Assembly (NCBI GenBank): GCA_022824005.1
Contig: JAJEBG010000048.1
Coordinates: forward strand, 1-36,619
Source: Paracoccaceae bacterium
GTDB taxonomy: Bacteria; Pseudomonadota; Alphaproteobacteria; Rhodobacterales; Rhodobacteraceae
Direction: 5' to 3'
Length of the DNA: 36,619 nt
In this document: piece by piece, positions 7,740 through 15,409 of the stretch
Numbering within the stretch: position 1 is the first letter of the stretch
Layout: the number at the start of each line of letters is the position of its first letter
Made by a program: the position numbers and the translations under genes
The notes under the pieces: model-generated
Told to the model about the DNA's origin: nothing
Seen by the model: the letters and a program-made list of their open reading frames with translations, nothing else
Databases searched by the model: none

Positions 7740-8759
7740 CTAACAAAAATTTCGTGACCGAATGTTTGACGAAGGTCTTGCCTCTATTCCCAACCTTTCA
7801 ACTATAGCATTTGCAAGATCGTATGCTTTACCACCTCGCGTATTGTCAGTGATCACTAATTTGGCACCCGTCGATTTTATGTACTCGAGGGTGCCTTCAA
7901 AGTCAGCATGGTCGGATAGCGCGACACCAAAAGCCCGACTGCTATACTCTGTGATTGGATTATTTTGACGGGAAAAATATGCTGTAAGTTTGATCACATT
8001 TCTACCTTCCATATCTCTTGGTTTCATATCGCCATATCCATAGAATCTGATAATTCTTCTATCTTTTATGGCCTCCTTTCCTTCATTTGATTCATCCGAA
8101 ACTATTTCTCCCATTGGGTAACCAAAATCACGAAACACTCTGATTTCTTTGATCAACCTCTCGTTACCAACAAGTGGACAATTTACGTTATCGTACAGCA
8201 ACTGTATCGCACGGTGCAAAACCCCTCGGTTGGCAAAAATATAAACTGTTCCATCGGCCAATAATTGCCCAACCAATCTTAGGAACTGTTCCTCACAATC
8301 GCCTTGGCTATAACGGCGAACCATTTCAGGTGAACCATAAGTTGCATCCACAACTAAAGATTCGACCTCAATTATTTCATCGATGGGCCATTGGAAATCA
8401 CCAGAATATCCAAGACGCCTACCGCCTTCCAACTCAGCAAGTACTTGCACAGAGCCAAGCATGTGCCCATTTGGAAACAAACTTACTTTCAAACCGCCGT
8501 TTTCGTAAATTGAACCATAGTCTAGTCCAATCAGATTGTTCCTGAACGGTAGATCAGCATTTCGTTCAGAATTAAGAAGTTGAAGAGTCGGCTTACTCAT
8601 TAGAATTTGTTGAAAGCCTTTACTCGAGTCGAATTGATCCAAATGATCTATATGGATATGAGACTGAACACGAATGGCTGATGAGGGGCAAAGCCCATCA
8701 CAACAAATCTTTGGTCCAAGACAGACGGCACCAGACCAAGTGACATCAGGATAGTTCAT
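7740..8759 (-). CDS. MBL-fold exonuclease-like protein (beta-CASP / ligase-associated exonuclease relative)
   Basis: 339 residues. The metal-binding motif HxHxDH is present as SHIHIDHL (His34, His36, Asp38, His39). Further ligands are His99 in NGHMLGSVQV and Asp121 in YSGDF, then VVDATYGSP near residue 135 and LSDHADFEG near 290. GHxLGSxxV, YSGDF, DATYG and SDHAD together match the branch of RNase J/CPSF-like and DNA-ligase-associated exonucleases, which cleave nucleic acids with two Zn2+ ions. The N-terminus before the motif carries four cysteines (Cys13, 19, 20, 24), which I do not know from that branch. No ligase gene is nearby. The ATG overlaps the upstream stop by ATGA (8756-8759). It is the obvious nuclease of the island (inference from fold). 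Confidence 0.82.
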   Translation of the reverse strand: MNYPDVTWSGAVCLGPKICCDGLCPSSAIRVQSHIHIDHLDQFDSSKGFQQILMSKPTLQLLNSERNADLPFRNNLIGLDYGSIYENGGLKVSLFPNGHMLGSVQVLAELEGGRRLGYSGDFQWPIDEIIEVESLVVDATYGSPEMVRRYSQGDCEEQFLRLVGQLLADGTVYIFANRGVLHRAIQLLYDNVNCPLVGNERLIKEIRVFRDFGYPMGEIVSDESNEGKEAIKDRRIIRFYGYGDMKPRDMEGRNVIKLTAYFSRQNNPITEYSSRAFGVALSDHADFEGTLEYIKSTGAKLVITDNTRGGKAYDLANAIVERLGIEARPSSNIRSRNFC

Positions 8760-9463
8760 TCCAATTTACTGTAACTTAAAAGCAATCTATTGATTTCAGA
8801 CTCCAATCCATCGGCCTCAATCCCCAAGAGATCAAGAAGATTGTGGTCAGATACAATTGTAAAGTTATGACAACCCAAACTTCCTTCAGCTGTTTCCGCT
8901 ATCCCGAACAACGAGTTCAAAGCCCGTTTTAGCAACGATTTCCTCTCATATTGAGAAATCTCGCTCAAATACTCTTGAAGTTGCATCGACAAAATTACAC
9001 CCACAAACAAATGCTGAACATGCAGTTCTTTTCGAAGCGCAAGCACGTTATTCAGGCATTCGGACAAAGGCTTTTGAGATCTCTCGACAATCTGAACCAA
9101 CTGTCGCACCTCGTTCCAATTTAGTCTGAATTTCAATACGCTTTGAATAGCTTCTTCGTGATCAGTTTCTCGAAGCTTCGCAACCTCTGCCATTGAAGAG
9201 AAAGAAACTGTTGACCTATTAGTGCCTCCCCAGTCTGCCAAATGCTGAACAGACGGCGATAGTTTCAGCAAGTTTAAGAAATTCGAAACTTGTGATTTCC
9301 CAATTTGAAGGGTTTTGGCACAATGCCCTCGAGAGGACCCTGATTCAATGGCCGCTCGAATTATGGTCGCCACCTCTAGTGGTGACAAAGTTCGTTTTTT
9401 TCGATGGGTACCTACCGAGAGGATCGCGTCTCTAACTTGTTGATGTGAAACTCCGCTTATCAA
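8756..9463 (-). CDS. ParB-type helix-turn-helix protein lacking the Srx/ParB N-terminal domain
   Basis: 235 residues, starting with TTG at 9463; the TTG follows directly on the upstream TAG stop and has GGAGG 8 nt before it, so coupling is likely. Residues about 25-95 resemble the central HTH domain of ParB/KorB: SPLEVATIIRAAIESG, then AKTLQIGKSQVSNFLNLLK (recognition helix region) and LSPSVQHLADWGG. The C-terminal half (about 135-235) is helical and Leu-rich and may be a dimer or partner domain. It has no CTP-binding N-terminal domain, so it looks like the DNA-binding half of a split ParB, working with or competing with the preceding ParB protein (inference). It could be the specificity factor or the transcriptional regulator of the island. 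Confidence 0.75.
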   Translation of the reverse strand: MISGVSHQQVRDAILSVGTHRKKRTLSPLEVATIIRAAIESGSSRGHCAKTLQIGKSQVSNFLNLLKLSPSVQHLADWGGTNRSTVSFSSMAEVAKLRETDHEEAIQSVLKFRLNWNEVRQLVQIVERSQKPLSECLNNVLALRKELHVQHLFVGVILSMQLQEYLSEISQYERKSLLKRALNSLFGIAETAEGSLGCHNFTIVSDHNLLDLLGIEADGLESEINRLLLSYSKLE

Positions 9464-10285
9464 CTAGTTTCCCTCCATAAATCCGCTCTTTCCTAAGCCA
9501 TCTTGAATGAGTAAACGTGCAGCATCTGGAATAGTCGTTTGTTCATAGTCAGCATACTTTTTCAGTGAGTCGTGAGCCTCAGAGCTCAGAGATATCTGAA
9601 TTTGAGTTATCCGTCCTCCCTTCCTCGCATCCTCTATCACTTCGTCAGATGGTTTATTTGGCTCCTGTTGTCTGTTTTTGACTATTTTCGATTGTTGGGC
9701 ACCAGACATTGACTCCATCTCTTTCGCGAACTCAATTGCCTCACTTTTGCTCGTTGGTCCGGCTACGCTTGCTGCATCTTGTGCACGCAGTGCAGTTTTC
9801 AGTTTGACCTCCCCATTGTCGACTAGGTCTCGTAATTCCGGAATCAGTCTATCATATTTGACGTAACTCGATACCTTGTTGATTGGGAGCCCGGTCTCCT
9901 CAACCACTGACTTTATGGAGCCGTAACGTTTGTACAATAGTGTGCAGACATCAATTAGATCTCTTGAATCTAAATCTAGCCTGATCAAATTCTCCGTAAC
10001 TGACAAAATCTTTGCGGTATTCTCGTCAACACGTTCATTCAGTATTCCTGCAAGAATAGTTGGCTTCTGCAGTTTGACATGTGCTAAAAATCTCCGCTGA
10101 CCTGTGATGATCTCAAATTTTCCTTTATCGTTTTCGCACACGACAATAGGCTCAAGTAAGCCGACAACTCTAATGCTTTCAGCTAATTCATCAATATCCT
10201 TATCAACATGACGAAGACGTGCCTGCCCAGTACCTATTTCCAATTCAGATAGAGGTATTTCTCTTGTTTCCCTAATTATTCCCAT
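9464..10285 (-). CDS. ParB/Srx-fold protein with HTH and C-terminal ribbon-helix-helix-like segment
   Basis: 273 residues, first gene of the island operon. Residues 1-100 match the ParB N-terminal domain: IPLSELEIGTGQARLRH, DIDELAESIRVVGLLEPIVV, and FEIITGQRRFLAH, where TGQRR (61-65) corresponds to the nucleotide-contacting GERR box of CTP-dependent ParB clamps. Residues about 110-170 form the HTH (YGSIKSVVEETGLPINKVS). The tail (about 226-266: ITQIQISLSSEAHDSLKKY, then TTIPDAARLLIQDGL) resembles a ribbon-helix-helix dimerisation or DNA-binding unit. There is no parA and no clear parS nearby, so a chromosome-partition role is unlikely. ParB-fold proteins in defence and phage loci act as DNA-binding clamps or nucleases. 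A good promoter and an inverted repeat lie upstream. Confidence 0.85.
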   Translation of the reverse strand: MGIIRETREIPLSELEIGTGQARLRHVDKDIDELAESIRVVGLLEPIVVCENDKGKFEIITGQRRFLAHVKLQKPTILAGILNERVDENTAKILSVTENLIRLDLDSRDLIDVCTLLYKRYGSIKSVVEETGLPINKVSSYVKYDRLIPELRDLVDNGEVKLKTALRAQDAASVAGPTSKSEAIEFAKEMESMSGAQQSKIVKNRQQEPNKPSDEVIEDARKGGRITQIQISLSSEAHDSLKKYADYEQTTIPDAARLLIQDGLGKSGFMEGN

Positions 10286-10306
10286 TGATTTTTCCTATGT
10301 TTTTAT

Positions 10307-10328
10307 CCCTTTGGTTCAGAACCAAGGG
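10307..10328. repeat. Interrupted inverted repeat in the leader of the island operon
   Basis: Left arm CCCTTTGGTTC and right arm GAACCAAGGG around a single A; the inner GGTTC/GAACC is perfect and the outer part pairs with one bulged T. It lies 22 nt upstream of the ParB start and downstream of the predicted promoter, so it sits in the 5' untranslated leader. It could be an operator for autoregulation by one of the two ParB-like proteins or an RNA hairpin near the ribosome-binding region. No U-tract follows. Which of these applies cannot be told from sequence alone. Confidence 0.5.
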
Positions 10329-10378
10329 AAATGGTAGATTAACGACAAGGTACCTACGAACTCGACAAACTTATCAGA

Positions 10379-10407
10379 TATATAGTCATGAACCATGTTT
10401 TGGTCAA
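10379..10407 (-). promoter_or_regulatory. Sigma-70-type promoter of the island operon
   Basis: On the minus strand TTGACC (10402-10407) and TATATA (10379-10384) are separated by exactly 17 nt. This is a near-consensus pair upstream of the first island gene and would start transcription near 10372, giving a leader of about 87 nt that includes the inverted repeat at 10307-10328. The surrounding sequence is A+T-rich. Box quality and spacing make it the best promoter candidate for the island. Confidence 0.65.
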
Positions 10408-10648
10408 TATTGATCTCTCACGCAACAGCTTTCAGTCGCCTCGGCTAGTCACTATTTAATTTCCTTTGTGAATTGGGTCACATCACCGTTGACCATAAGA
10501 AATGTTTGGCCAATCGGCCTTAACATGTTCCTGAAATAACCCTCGCTATGAATTGATGCGGCTTGGGGATCACCTCAGAACAAATTTAATGATCAATTCC
10601 TCTGGTTTTAGTGATGTGCAAGTCCAAATTGTTGTTTGAACGGCGCGC
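10408..10648. other. Intergenic region between the island and pheT
   Basis: Together with the leader up to 10286 this forms a stretch of about 360 nt without a gene. No tRNA, no transposase remnant and no long repeat could be recognised, so the right-hand boundary of the island is not marked by an obvious att site. A clear terminator hairpin for pheT was not found either. Confidence 0.4.
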
Positions 10649-13090
10649 TTACCCGCGAAGTTGGCCACCTGTCAAAGCCTCGACCTTGTTGGCAATATCG
10701 GCACAAATGGCTTCAAGGTCAGCATCTTTCAAGGGTTTGTCTTGCGGCTGAAGGCGGACATTGATCGCGATTGACTTGCAACCTTCTTCAAGATGAGTCT
10801 CGGCGGCGGGGCCTGAATATTCATCAAAAATCTGAATTTGAGAAATCAGGTTATGGAAACGGCTCGTCTCTGCCGCGGCAACGACTTCGGCCGCCTCAAC
10901 ATTGTTGGCCAGTATAAAGGCAAAATCGCGGTCTACAGGTTGCAACGGGTGTGGGGAAAAAGTGGGTCGCGCAAGGCCTTTTGACGATTTGGGTTGAGGC
11001 AGGGCATTGAGAAACAATGTGAAAGTGACGGCTTGGAGTTTATGACCGAGTTGGCGCAAAATTTTTGGGTTCACTTCACCAAAAATGGCTAAAGGTTTGC
11101 CGGGTTGAAGAGAAAGACATCCGGACCTTTGTGGATGCATCCATGATGGAACATGTCTCGAAAGTTTGAATCGGTTTGACGGAAATAAGGCGGTGAGTGC
11201 CGCGAGTGCATCGGCTTTGGCATCATAGAGATCAACAGGCCTTGAAGACGAATGGGGCTCCCTCGGTGCCCGGTTGCCGGTCAAAAGGCCGCTCGCACAG
11301 AGAGTCTCCTCTCCGGCTTCGGCACCATGGAAAACCGGTCCCACTTCAAACAGCGCCAGATTGACACTGCCCCGAGATTGATTGGTGGCGGCCGCTTTGA
11401 GCAATCCGGGGAGTAAATCAGGGCGCATCACATTGAGTTCTGAAGAGATGGGATTTTCCAATTCAACGAGTTCGCGGCCCTTATCAATGAACAATTGGGC
11501 CGTCGATTTGTCGATGAACGAATAGGTGAGGCATTCGTTATAACCGAGAGATGCGATGGCGCGGCGGCAGACCATTTCATGCTTTTGCTCCGGCAACAAT
11601 ATGGGTTTGGCGATGCCGGGAGCGGGGCGCGGCAAGGGTATTCCCTTGAGTTCAGTCAACGAAGTCATACGGGCGATTTCCTCGACTAAATCCGCTTCGC
11701 CATGGATGTCAGGCCGCCAACTCGGTGGCGTGGCAGCAAGTTTGTCCCCGTTGTCTTCGACCGAAAAACCGAGATTGATTAGGATTTTTTTCTGCTTATC
11801 TGGGGTGACATCCATACCGGCCAAACATCGCACGCGATCCTTACGCAATTCAAAACTACGACGAGTTTGGGGAACTTGGCCATCATAAGCCACCTCGGAT
11901 GGCTCACCACCACAGATGTCCAAAATCATTTGAGTGGCCACCTCAAGGCCAGGGCGGGCGAATTCTGGGTCAACCCCGCGTTCAAAACGATAGCGGGCAT
12001 CCGAATGAATTCTTAATTGTCGGCCGGTCGTGGCCGTGATGGTGGGATCCCAAAGGGCGCTTTCCAAGAAGACATCTGTGGTGTCTTCGGAGCAACCCGT
12101 CGATAAACCCCCCATAATCCCGGCGATGCTTTCAGGCCCTTGGGAGTCGGAGATAACAATCTGGCCGGCCGAAAGTGTGTAGTCGTTATCGTCAAGTGCT
12201 GTGAGGGTTTCTCCTCCCTTGGCGAGATGGATACGTAATCCCCCTTTTACCTTTTTGGCGTCAAAGACATGCAACGGGCGATTTTGATCATAGGTGACAT
12301 AGTTGGTGATATCGACGAGAGCAGAAATTGGACGCAATCCGATCGCCTTGAGTCGCTCTTGCATCCATTTTGGTGACGAACCATTCTTCACATTGCGGAT
12401 GACACGGCCAAAAAATACCGGGCAATGATGGGGTTTGGCATCATCGTCGATATGTATCGATATGGGGCACGGAAATTGGCCTTGAACCTTATCAATCGTC
12501 ATCGGCTTGAGCGTTCCCAAACCGCGGGCGGCGAGGTCACGAGCGATGCCACGAACGCCGAGCGCGTCGGGGCGGTTCGGCGTCACTCCGATTTCGACCA
12601 CAGGATCGTTGAGGCCGGCGTACTCAATGAAAGAAATTCCCAGCGGGGTATCGGGGGGCGTTTCAATAACCCCTTCGTGATCATCAGAGATTTTGAGTTC
12701 GCGCTCGGAACAGAGTATCCCAGCACTCTCGACACCACGTATTTTGCTTTTCTTTAGGCGCGTTCCGCTGTCGGGAAGGATGGCACCGGGAGGGGCAAAT
12801 ATGCCGATCATCCCAGCGCGGGCATTGGGCGCGCCGCAGACCACTTGGACAGTTTCGCTTGGGTTTTCTGGACCTTTCGGCCAGACCTCTAATTGGCAGA
12901 CTTTGAGTTTATCGGCGTTTGGATGTTTTTCGGCCCTCATCACTCGACAGACTGAGAACGCGCCATATTCATCCGTCGCATCGTCGACATTTTCAACTTC
13001 AAGACCACAATCCGTGAGGGCTTCGGTAATATCGTCAAGAGGCGCTTGCGTATCCAAATGATCGGCAAGCCATGAAAGGGTAAATTTCAT
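10649..13090 (-). CDS. pheT: Phenylalanyl-tRNA synthetase beta subunit
   Basis: 813 residues, the usual length for bacterial PheT. It forms the alpha2-beta2 enzyme with PheS that charges tRNA-Phe. Domains in order: B1 (MKFTLSWLADHLDT), the tRNA-binding OB domain (about 40-150, with HPNADKLKVCQLEV and CGAPNARAG), the B3/B4 editing domain (about 200-390, with ITNYVTYDQNRPLHVFDA), the B5 domain (about 400-475, ending with PPSWRPDIHGEADLVEEIAR), a catalytic-like core, and the C-terminal anticodon-binding FDX-ACB domain (FSPHPLQPVDRDFAFIL onwards). It starts at ATG 13090; no strong SD is visible. pheS is usually directly upstream but is absent here; the next 440 nt upstream are noncoding. A single-gene transcription unit is implied. 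Confidence 0.96.
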   Translation of the reverse strand: MKFTLSWLADHLDTQAPLDDITEALTDCGLEVENVDDATDEYGAFSVCRVMRAEKHPNADKLKVCQLEVWPKGPENPSETVQVVCGAPNARAGMIGIFAPPGAILPDSGTRLKKSKIRGVESAGILCSERELKISDDHEGVIETPPDTPLGISFIEYAGLNDPVVEIGVTPNRPDALGVRGIARDLAARGLGTLKPMTIDKVQGQFPCPISIHIDDDAKPHHCPVFFGRVIRNVKNGSSPKWMQERLKAIGLRPISALVDITNYVTYDQNRPLHVFDAKKVKGGLRIHLAKGGETLTALDDNDYTLSAGQIVISDSQGPESIAGIMGGLSTGCSEDTTDVFLESALWDPTITATTGRQLRIHSDARYRFERGVDPEFARPGLEVATQMILDICGGEPSEVAYDGQVPQTRRSFELRKDRVRCLAGMDVTPDKQKKILINLGFSVEDNGDKLAATPPSWRPDIHGEADLVEEIARMTSLTELKGIPLPRPAPGIAKPILLPEQKHEMVCRRAIASLGYNECLTYSFIDKSTAQLFIDKGRELVELENPISSELNVMRPDLLPGLLKAAATNQSRGSVNLALFEVGPVFHGAEAGEETLCASGLLTGNRAPREPHSSSRPVDLYDAKADALAALTALFPSNRFKLSRHVPSWMHPQRSGCLSLQPGKPLAIFGEVNPKILRQLGHKLQAVTFTLFLNALPQPKSSKGLARPTFSPHPLQPVDRDFAFILANNVEAAEVVAAAETSRFHNLISQIQIFDEYSGPAAETHLEEGCKSIAINVRLQPQDKPLKDADLEAICADIANKVEALTGGQLRG

Positions 13091-13475
13091 TTCGTTTCAA
13101 ACCGGTGATTTTTTTCCGCGATGACGATCAAAGTCGGGGCGGCCATGTTTGTTTATGTGGTGGTCTTTTGGCACCTCATAGGGATTTTGTTCTTATCAAG
13201 CAAGCAACAACGAAGCTTGGTCATTCTGAGATGGACTCAACCTTTAGGTTCTGTCCATGGTCATTGAACCTATTCATCCTTCCGGTGCGCATGAGCGTGG
13301 TGAACAGAATCTGTTGATTGATGAATTCACGCCCTTTTCTCTTGCTGTCCTTGGTGAGGACCAATCCTTTGTCTGAGTGATAGACAAGGAGTCTCTAGAG
13401 ATGGCTGATATGGTGATTGTCCTCTCTCGACCGTGGTCTCGCAGCGATTATTTGTGAAATCATATAAATTGGTAT
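13091..13475. other. Divergent intergenic region upstream of pheT
   Basis: About 385 nt without a convincing gene. A 39-codon + strand frame (13257-13376) exists but matches nothing I know. The stretch should contain the pheT promoter on the minus strand; I could not identify convincing -35/-10 boxes there. No trace of a pheS 3' end or of a mobile element was recognised. Confidence 0.4.
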
Positions 13476-13504
13476 TTGCACATATAACAATATAGTTATA
13501 TAAT
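13476..13504 (+). promoter_or_regulatory. Promoter of the regulator-metF-metH operon
   Basis: TTGCAC (13476-13481) and TATAAT (13499-13504) are spaced by 17 nt, a close match to the sigma-70 consensus. The start codon of the ArsR-methyltransferase gene follows at 13534, with GAGGG at 13520-13524 as SD. The spacer is almost filled by a perfect inverted repeat, so bound repressor would block RNA polymerase directly. Confidence 0.75.
13482..13501. promoter_or_regulatory. Palindromic operator between -35 and -10 (probable ArsR-fusion autoregulatory site)
   Basis: ATATAAC (13482-13488), 6-nt spacer AATATA, GTTATAT (13495-13501): a perfect 7-bp dyad. ArsR-family dimers typically bind imperfect A+T-rich dyads of this size overlapping their own promoters. 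The neighbouring gene encodes an ArsR domain fused to a SAM-dependent methyltransferase domain, so this is probably its binding site, with SAM or SAH as effector (inference from family). Confidence 0.65.
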
Positions 13505-13533
13505 CTCAGTTAAAAGGTTGAGGGTGATATACA

Positions 13534-14505
13534 ATGATGGACGCGACACTGACGGCTTTGCGAGCTCTAGCTGAGCCGACACGACTTCGTTTGCTGGCGC
13601 TATGTCGGACAGGTGAACATACGGTCAGTGATATGGTTCAGGTTTTGGGTCAAAGCCAACCCCGAGTGTCGAGACATCTTAAACTGATGTGCGAAGCCGG
13701 TCTCCTCGAACGCTCACGGGAAGGGACTTTTGTCTATTATCGCCGCTCAACATCGAGTGCAAAGACATGGGTTGATGCGGTGCTCGACTCCCTACCGCAT
13801 AATGATCATGCGCTCAGCCTAGACCATTCGCGTCTTGTGGAGATTCGACAAGAGCGGGCGCACGCAGCGGCCGAATATTTCCACCAGAATGCCGCCAATT
13901 GGCATACCATTCGCGCCTTCCATGTTGATGAGGCAGAAGTCGAGGCAGCGCTTATTTCCATGCTGCCGGAAGAAATCGATGGAGAACTCGTTGATATTGG
14001 AACCGGCACCGGACGTATTCTGGAAGTCCTCAGCCCCTTCGTTGCCAGAGGTATCGGCATGGATCAGTCGAGGGCGATGCTTGCGGTGGCCCGCGCTAAA
14101 TTGGAAAGTGGAGCCATTCACAACGCCCGCGTGCAGCAAGCCGATATGTACCGCTTACCGCTCGCCAACCAATCTGCCGATATCGTCACATTGCATCAGG
14201 TCTTGCATTACGCTGAATTTCCACCGGCCGTCTTCTCTGAAGCGGCGCGTATATTGCGGCCCGGTGGTCGTTTCATCGTCGTTGATTTTGCTCCCCACAA
14301 ATTGACGCAATTGCAGGAGGAGCACGCCCATCTAAGGTTAGGGTTCGACAATCATGATATTGAGAAATGGGCCAACGCCGTGGGAATGGAGGTCACCACG
14401 GTCAAAAACTTGCCGGGTGAGAAACTGACCGTGGTGCTGTGGCAAATCGAACATATGGCACGTTTTGACATCTCGTCGATGAAATCCCTGGATGCGCCAT
14501 CATGA
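13534..14505 (+). CDS. ArsR-family regulator fused to SAM-dependent methyltransferase domain
   Basis: 323 residues. The N-terminal winged HTH (about 5-90) reads ALAEPTRLRLLALCRTGEH, QVLGQSQPRVSRHLKLM and ERSREGTFVYYRR, the classical ArsR layout, without the metal-binding CxC. The second domain (about 145-270) is a class I methyltransferase: motif I ELVDIGTGTGRILEVL, the acidic strand-2 residue in GIGMDQSR, ADMYRLPL and PGGRFIVVDF. Such fusions sit upstream of metF or S-adenosylhomocysteine-recycling genes in alphaproteobacteria and are thought to sense SAM/SAH. Its stop overlaps the metF start by ATGA (14502-14505). Two ATG codons are adjacent at the start; the first is used here. Repression of this operon is inferred from the operator upstream. 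True methyltransferase activity is possible but not shown. Confidence 0.88.
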   Translation: MMDATLTALRALAEPTRLRLLALCRTGEHTVSDMVQVLGQSQPRVSRHLKLMCEAGLLERSREGTFVYYRRSTSSAKTWVDAVLDSLPHNDHALSLDHSRLVEIRQERAHAAAEYFHQNAANWHTIRAFHVDEAEVEAALISMLPEEIDGELVDIGTGTGRILEVLSPFVARGIGMDQSRAMLAVARAKLESGAIHNARVQQADMYRLPLANQSADIVTLHQVLHYAEFPPAVFSEAARILRPGGRFIVVDFAPHKLTQLQEEHAHLRLGFDNHDIEKWANAVGMEVTTVKNLPGEKLTVVLWQIEHMARFDISSMKSLDAPS

Positions 14506-15404
14506 CACAGTCCTATCTTGATTTGAACGCGTCCGAGACGATGGCGACGATGAAGATTCCTAAAGTCTCATTTGAATTCTTCCCACCAAAGACGGAAAAG
14601 GCCGAAGCGACGTTGTGGCAATCTATTCGCCGCCTTGCCCCGCTGTGCCCAGAATTTGTGTCGGTCACCTATGGTGCTGGCGGCTCCACACGTCACCGCA
14701 CGCACAATACGGTCAAACGCATCCGACAAGACACGCCCATGGAGCCGGCCGCACATCTGACATGCGTCGATGCCACGCAAGCGGAAGTGAATAATGTGGC
14801 GCGGAAATATTGGCAAGCCGGTGTTCGCCATATTGTGGCTCTCAGGGGCGATCCGCCCGACGGCACTGGAAACTATCTCCCTCATCCCAAAGGTTACGCC
14901 TTCGCCTCAGACCTCGTCGAGGGATTGATGAAGATCGCTGACTTTGAGATTAGTGTTGCGGCCTATCCTGAAGGCCATCCCGACGCACGGTACGCGGATG
15001 ACGATTTAGACAATCTCAAGCGCAAGATTGACGCCGGGGCGAAACGGGCGATTACCCAGTATTCATTCGATACGACGCGCCTATTGAAATTCATCGATCG
15101 TCTGCGCGCGCATGGCATTGATGTTCCCGTGGTACCAGGGATTTTACCCGTCGCTAATTTTGCCCAAGTCAAGAAATTCAGTGCCGCCTGTGGCTGCTCG
15201 GTTCCAGATTGGATGACAAATCTTTTTGCTGGCCTTGATGAAGATCCGGAGACGCGCAAACTGGTGGCCGCGACCATCGCCATTGAGCAATGTCGGCGGT
15301 TGCAGGCCGAGGGGTGTGAAGAATTTCATTTCTACACATTGAACCGCGCCGACCTTGCCTACGCGATTTGCCATATGCTTGGATTGCGCCCGAAGAAAGA
15401 GTGA
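14502..15404 (+). CDS. metF: 5,10-methylenetetrahydrofolate reductase
   Basis: 300 residues, the bacterial MetF length. It is an FAD enzyme that reduces 5,10-methylene-THF to 5-methyl-THF, the methyl donor for MetH encoded next. Visible motifs: [18 protein letters not shown] near the N-terminus with the catalytic Glu, [59 protein letters not shown] with the conserved Gln, and [13 protein letters not shown] at the C-terminus. The start at ATG 14502 overlaps the upstream stop (ATGA), giving an N-terminal extension of about 20 residues before the core; ATG codons inside that extension are alternatives. The TGA at 15402-15404 lies 5 nt before the metH ATG. Confidence 0.97.
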   Translation: MTQSYLDLNASETMATMKIPKVSFEFFPPKTEKAEATLWQSIRRLAPLCPEFVSVTYGAGGSTRHRTHNTVKRIRQDTPMEPAAHLTCVDATQAEVNNVARKYWQAGVRHIVALRGDPPDGTGNYLPHPKGYAFASDLVEGLMKIADFEISVAAYPEGHPDARYADDDLDNLKRKIDAGAKRAITQYSFDTTRLLKFIDRLRAHGIDVPVVPGILPVANFAQVKKFSAACGCSVPDWMTNLFAGLDEDPETRKLVAATIAIEQCRRLQAEGCEEFHFYTLNRADLAYAICHMLGLRPKKE

Positions 15405-15409
15405 GGCCG

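Noticed and set aside
7740-8759. Beta-lactamase or glyoxalase II
   Set aside because: Motifs GHMLGS, YSGDF, DATYG and SDHAD belong to the nucleic-acid-processing branch of the MBL fold, not to lactamases or glyoxalases; no signal peptide.
9464-10285. Chromosome or plasmid partition locus (parAB)
   Set aside because: No ParA ATPase and no parS cluster are present, and the neighbours are nuclease, ATPase and sulfur enzymes.
13257-13376. 39-codon + strand frame upstream of the methionine operon promoter
   Set aside because: It has a start codon and a plausible composition, but no family resemblance and only a weak SD; too short to support.
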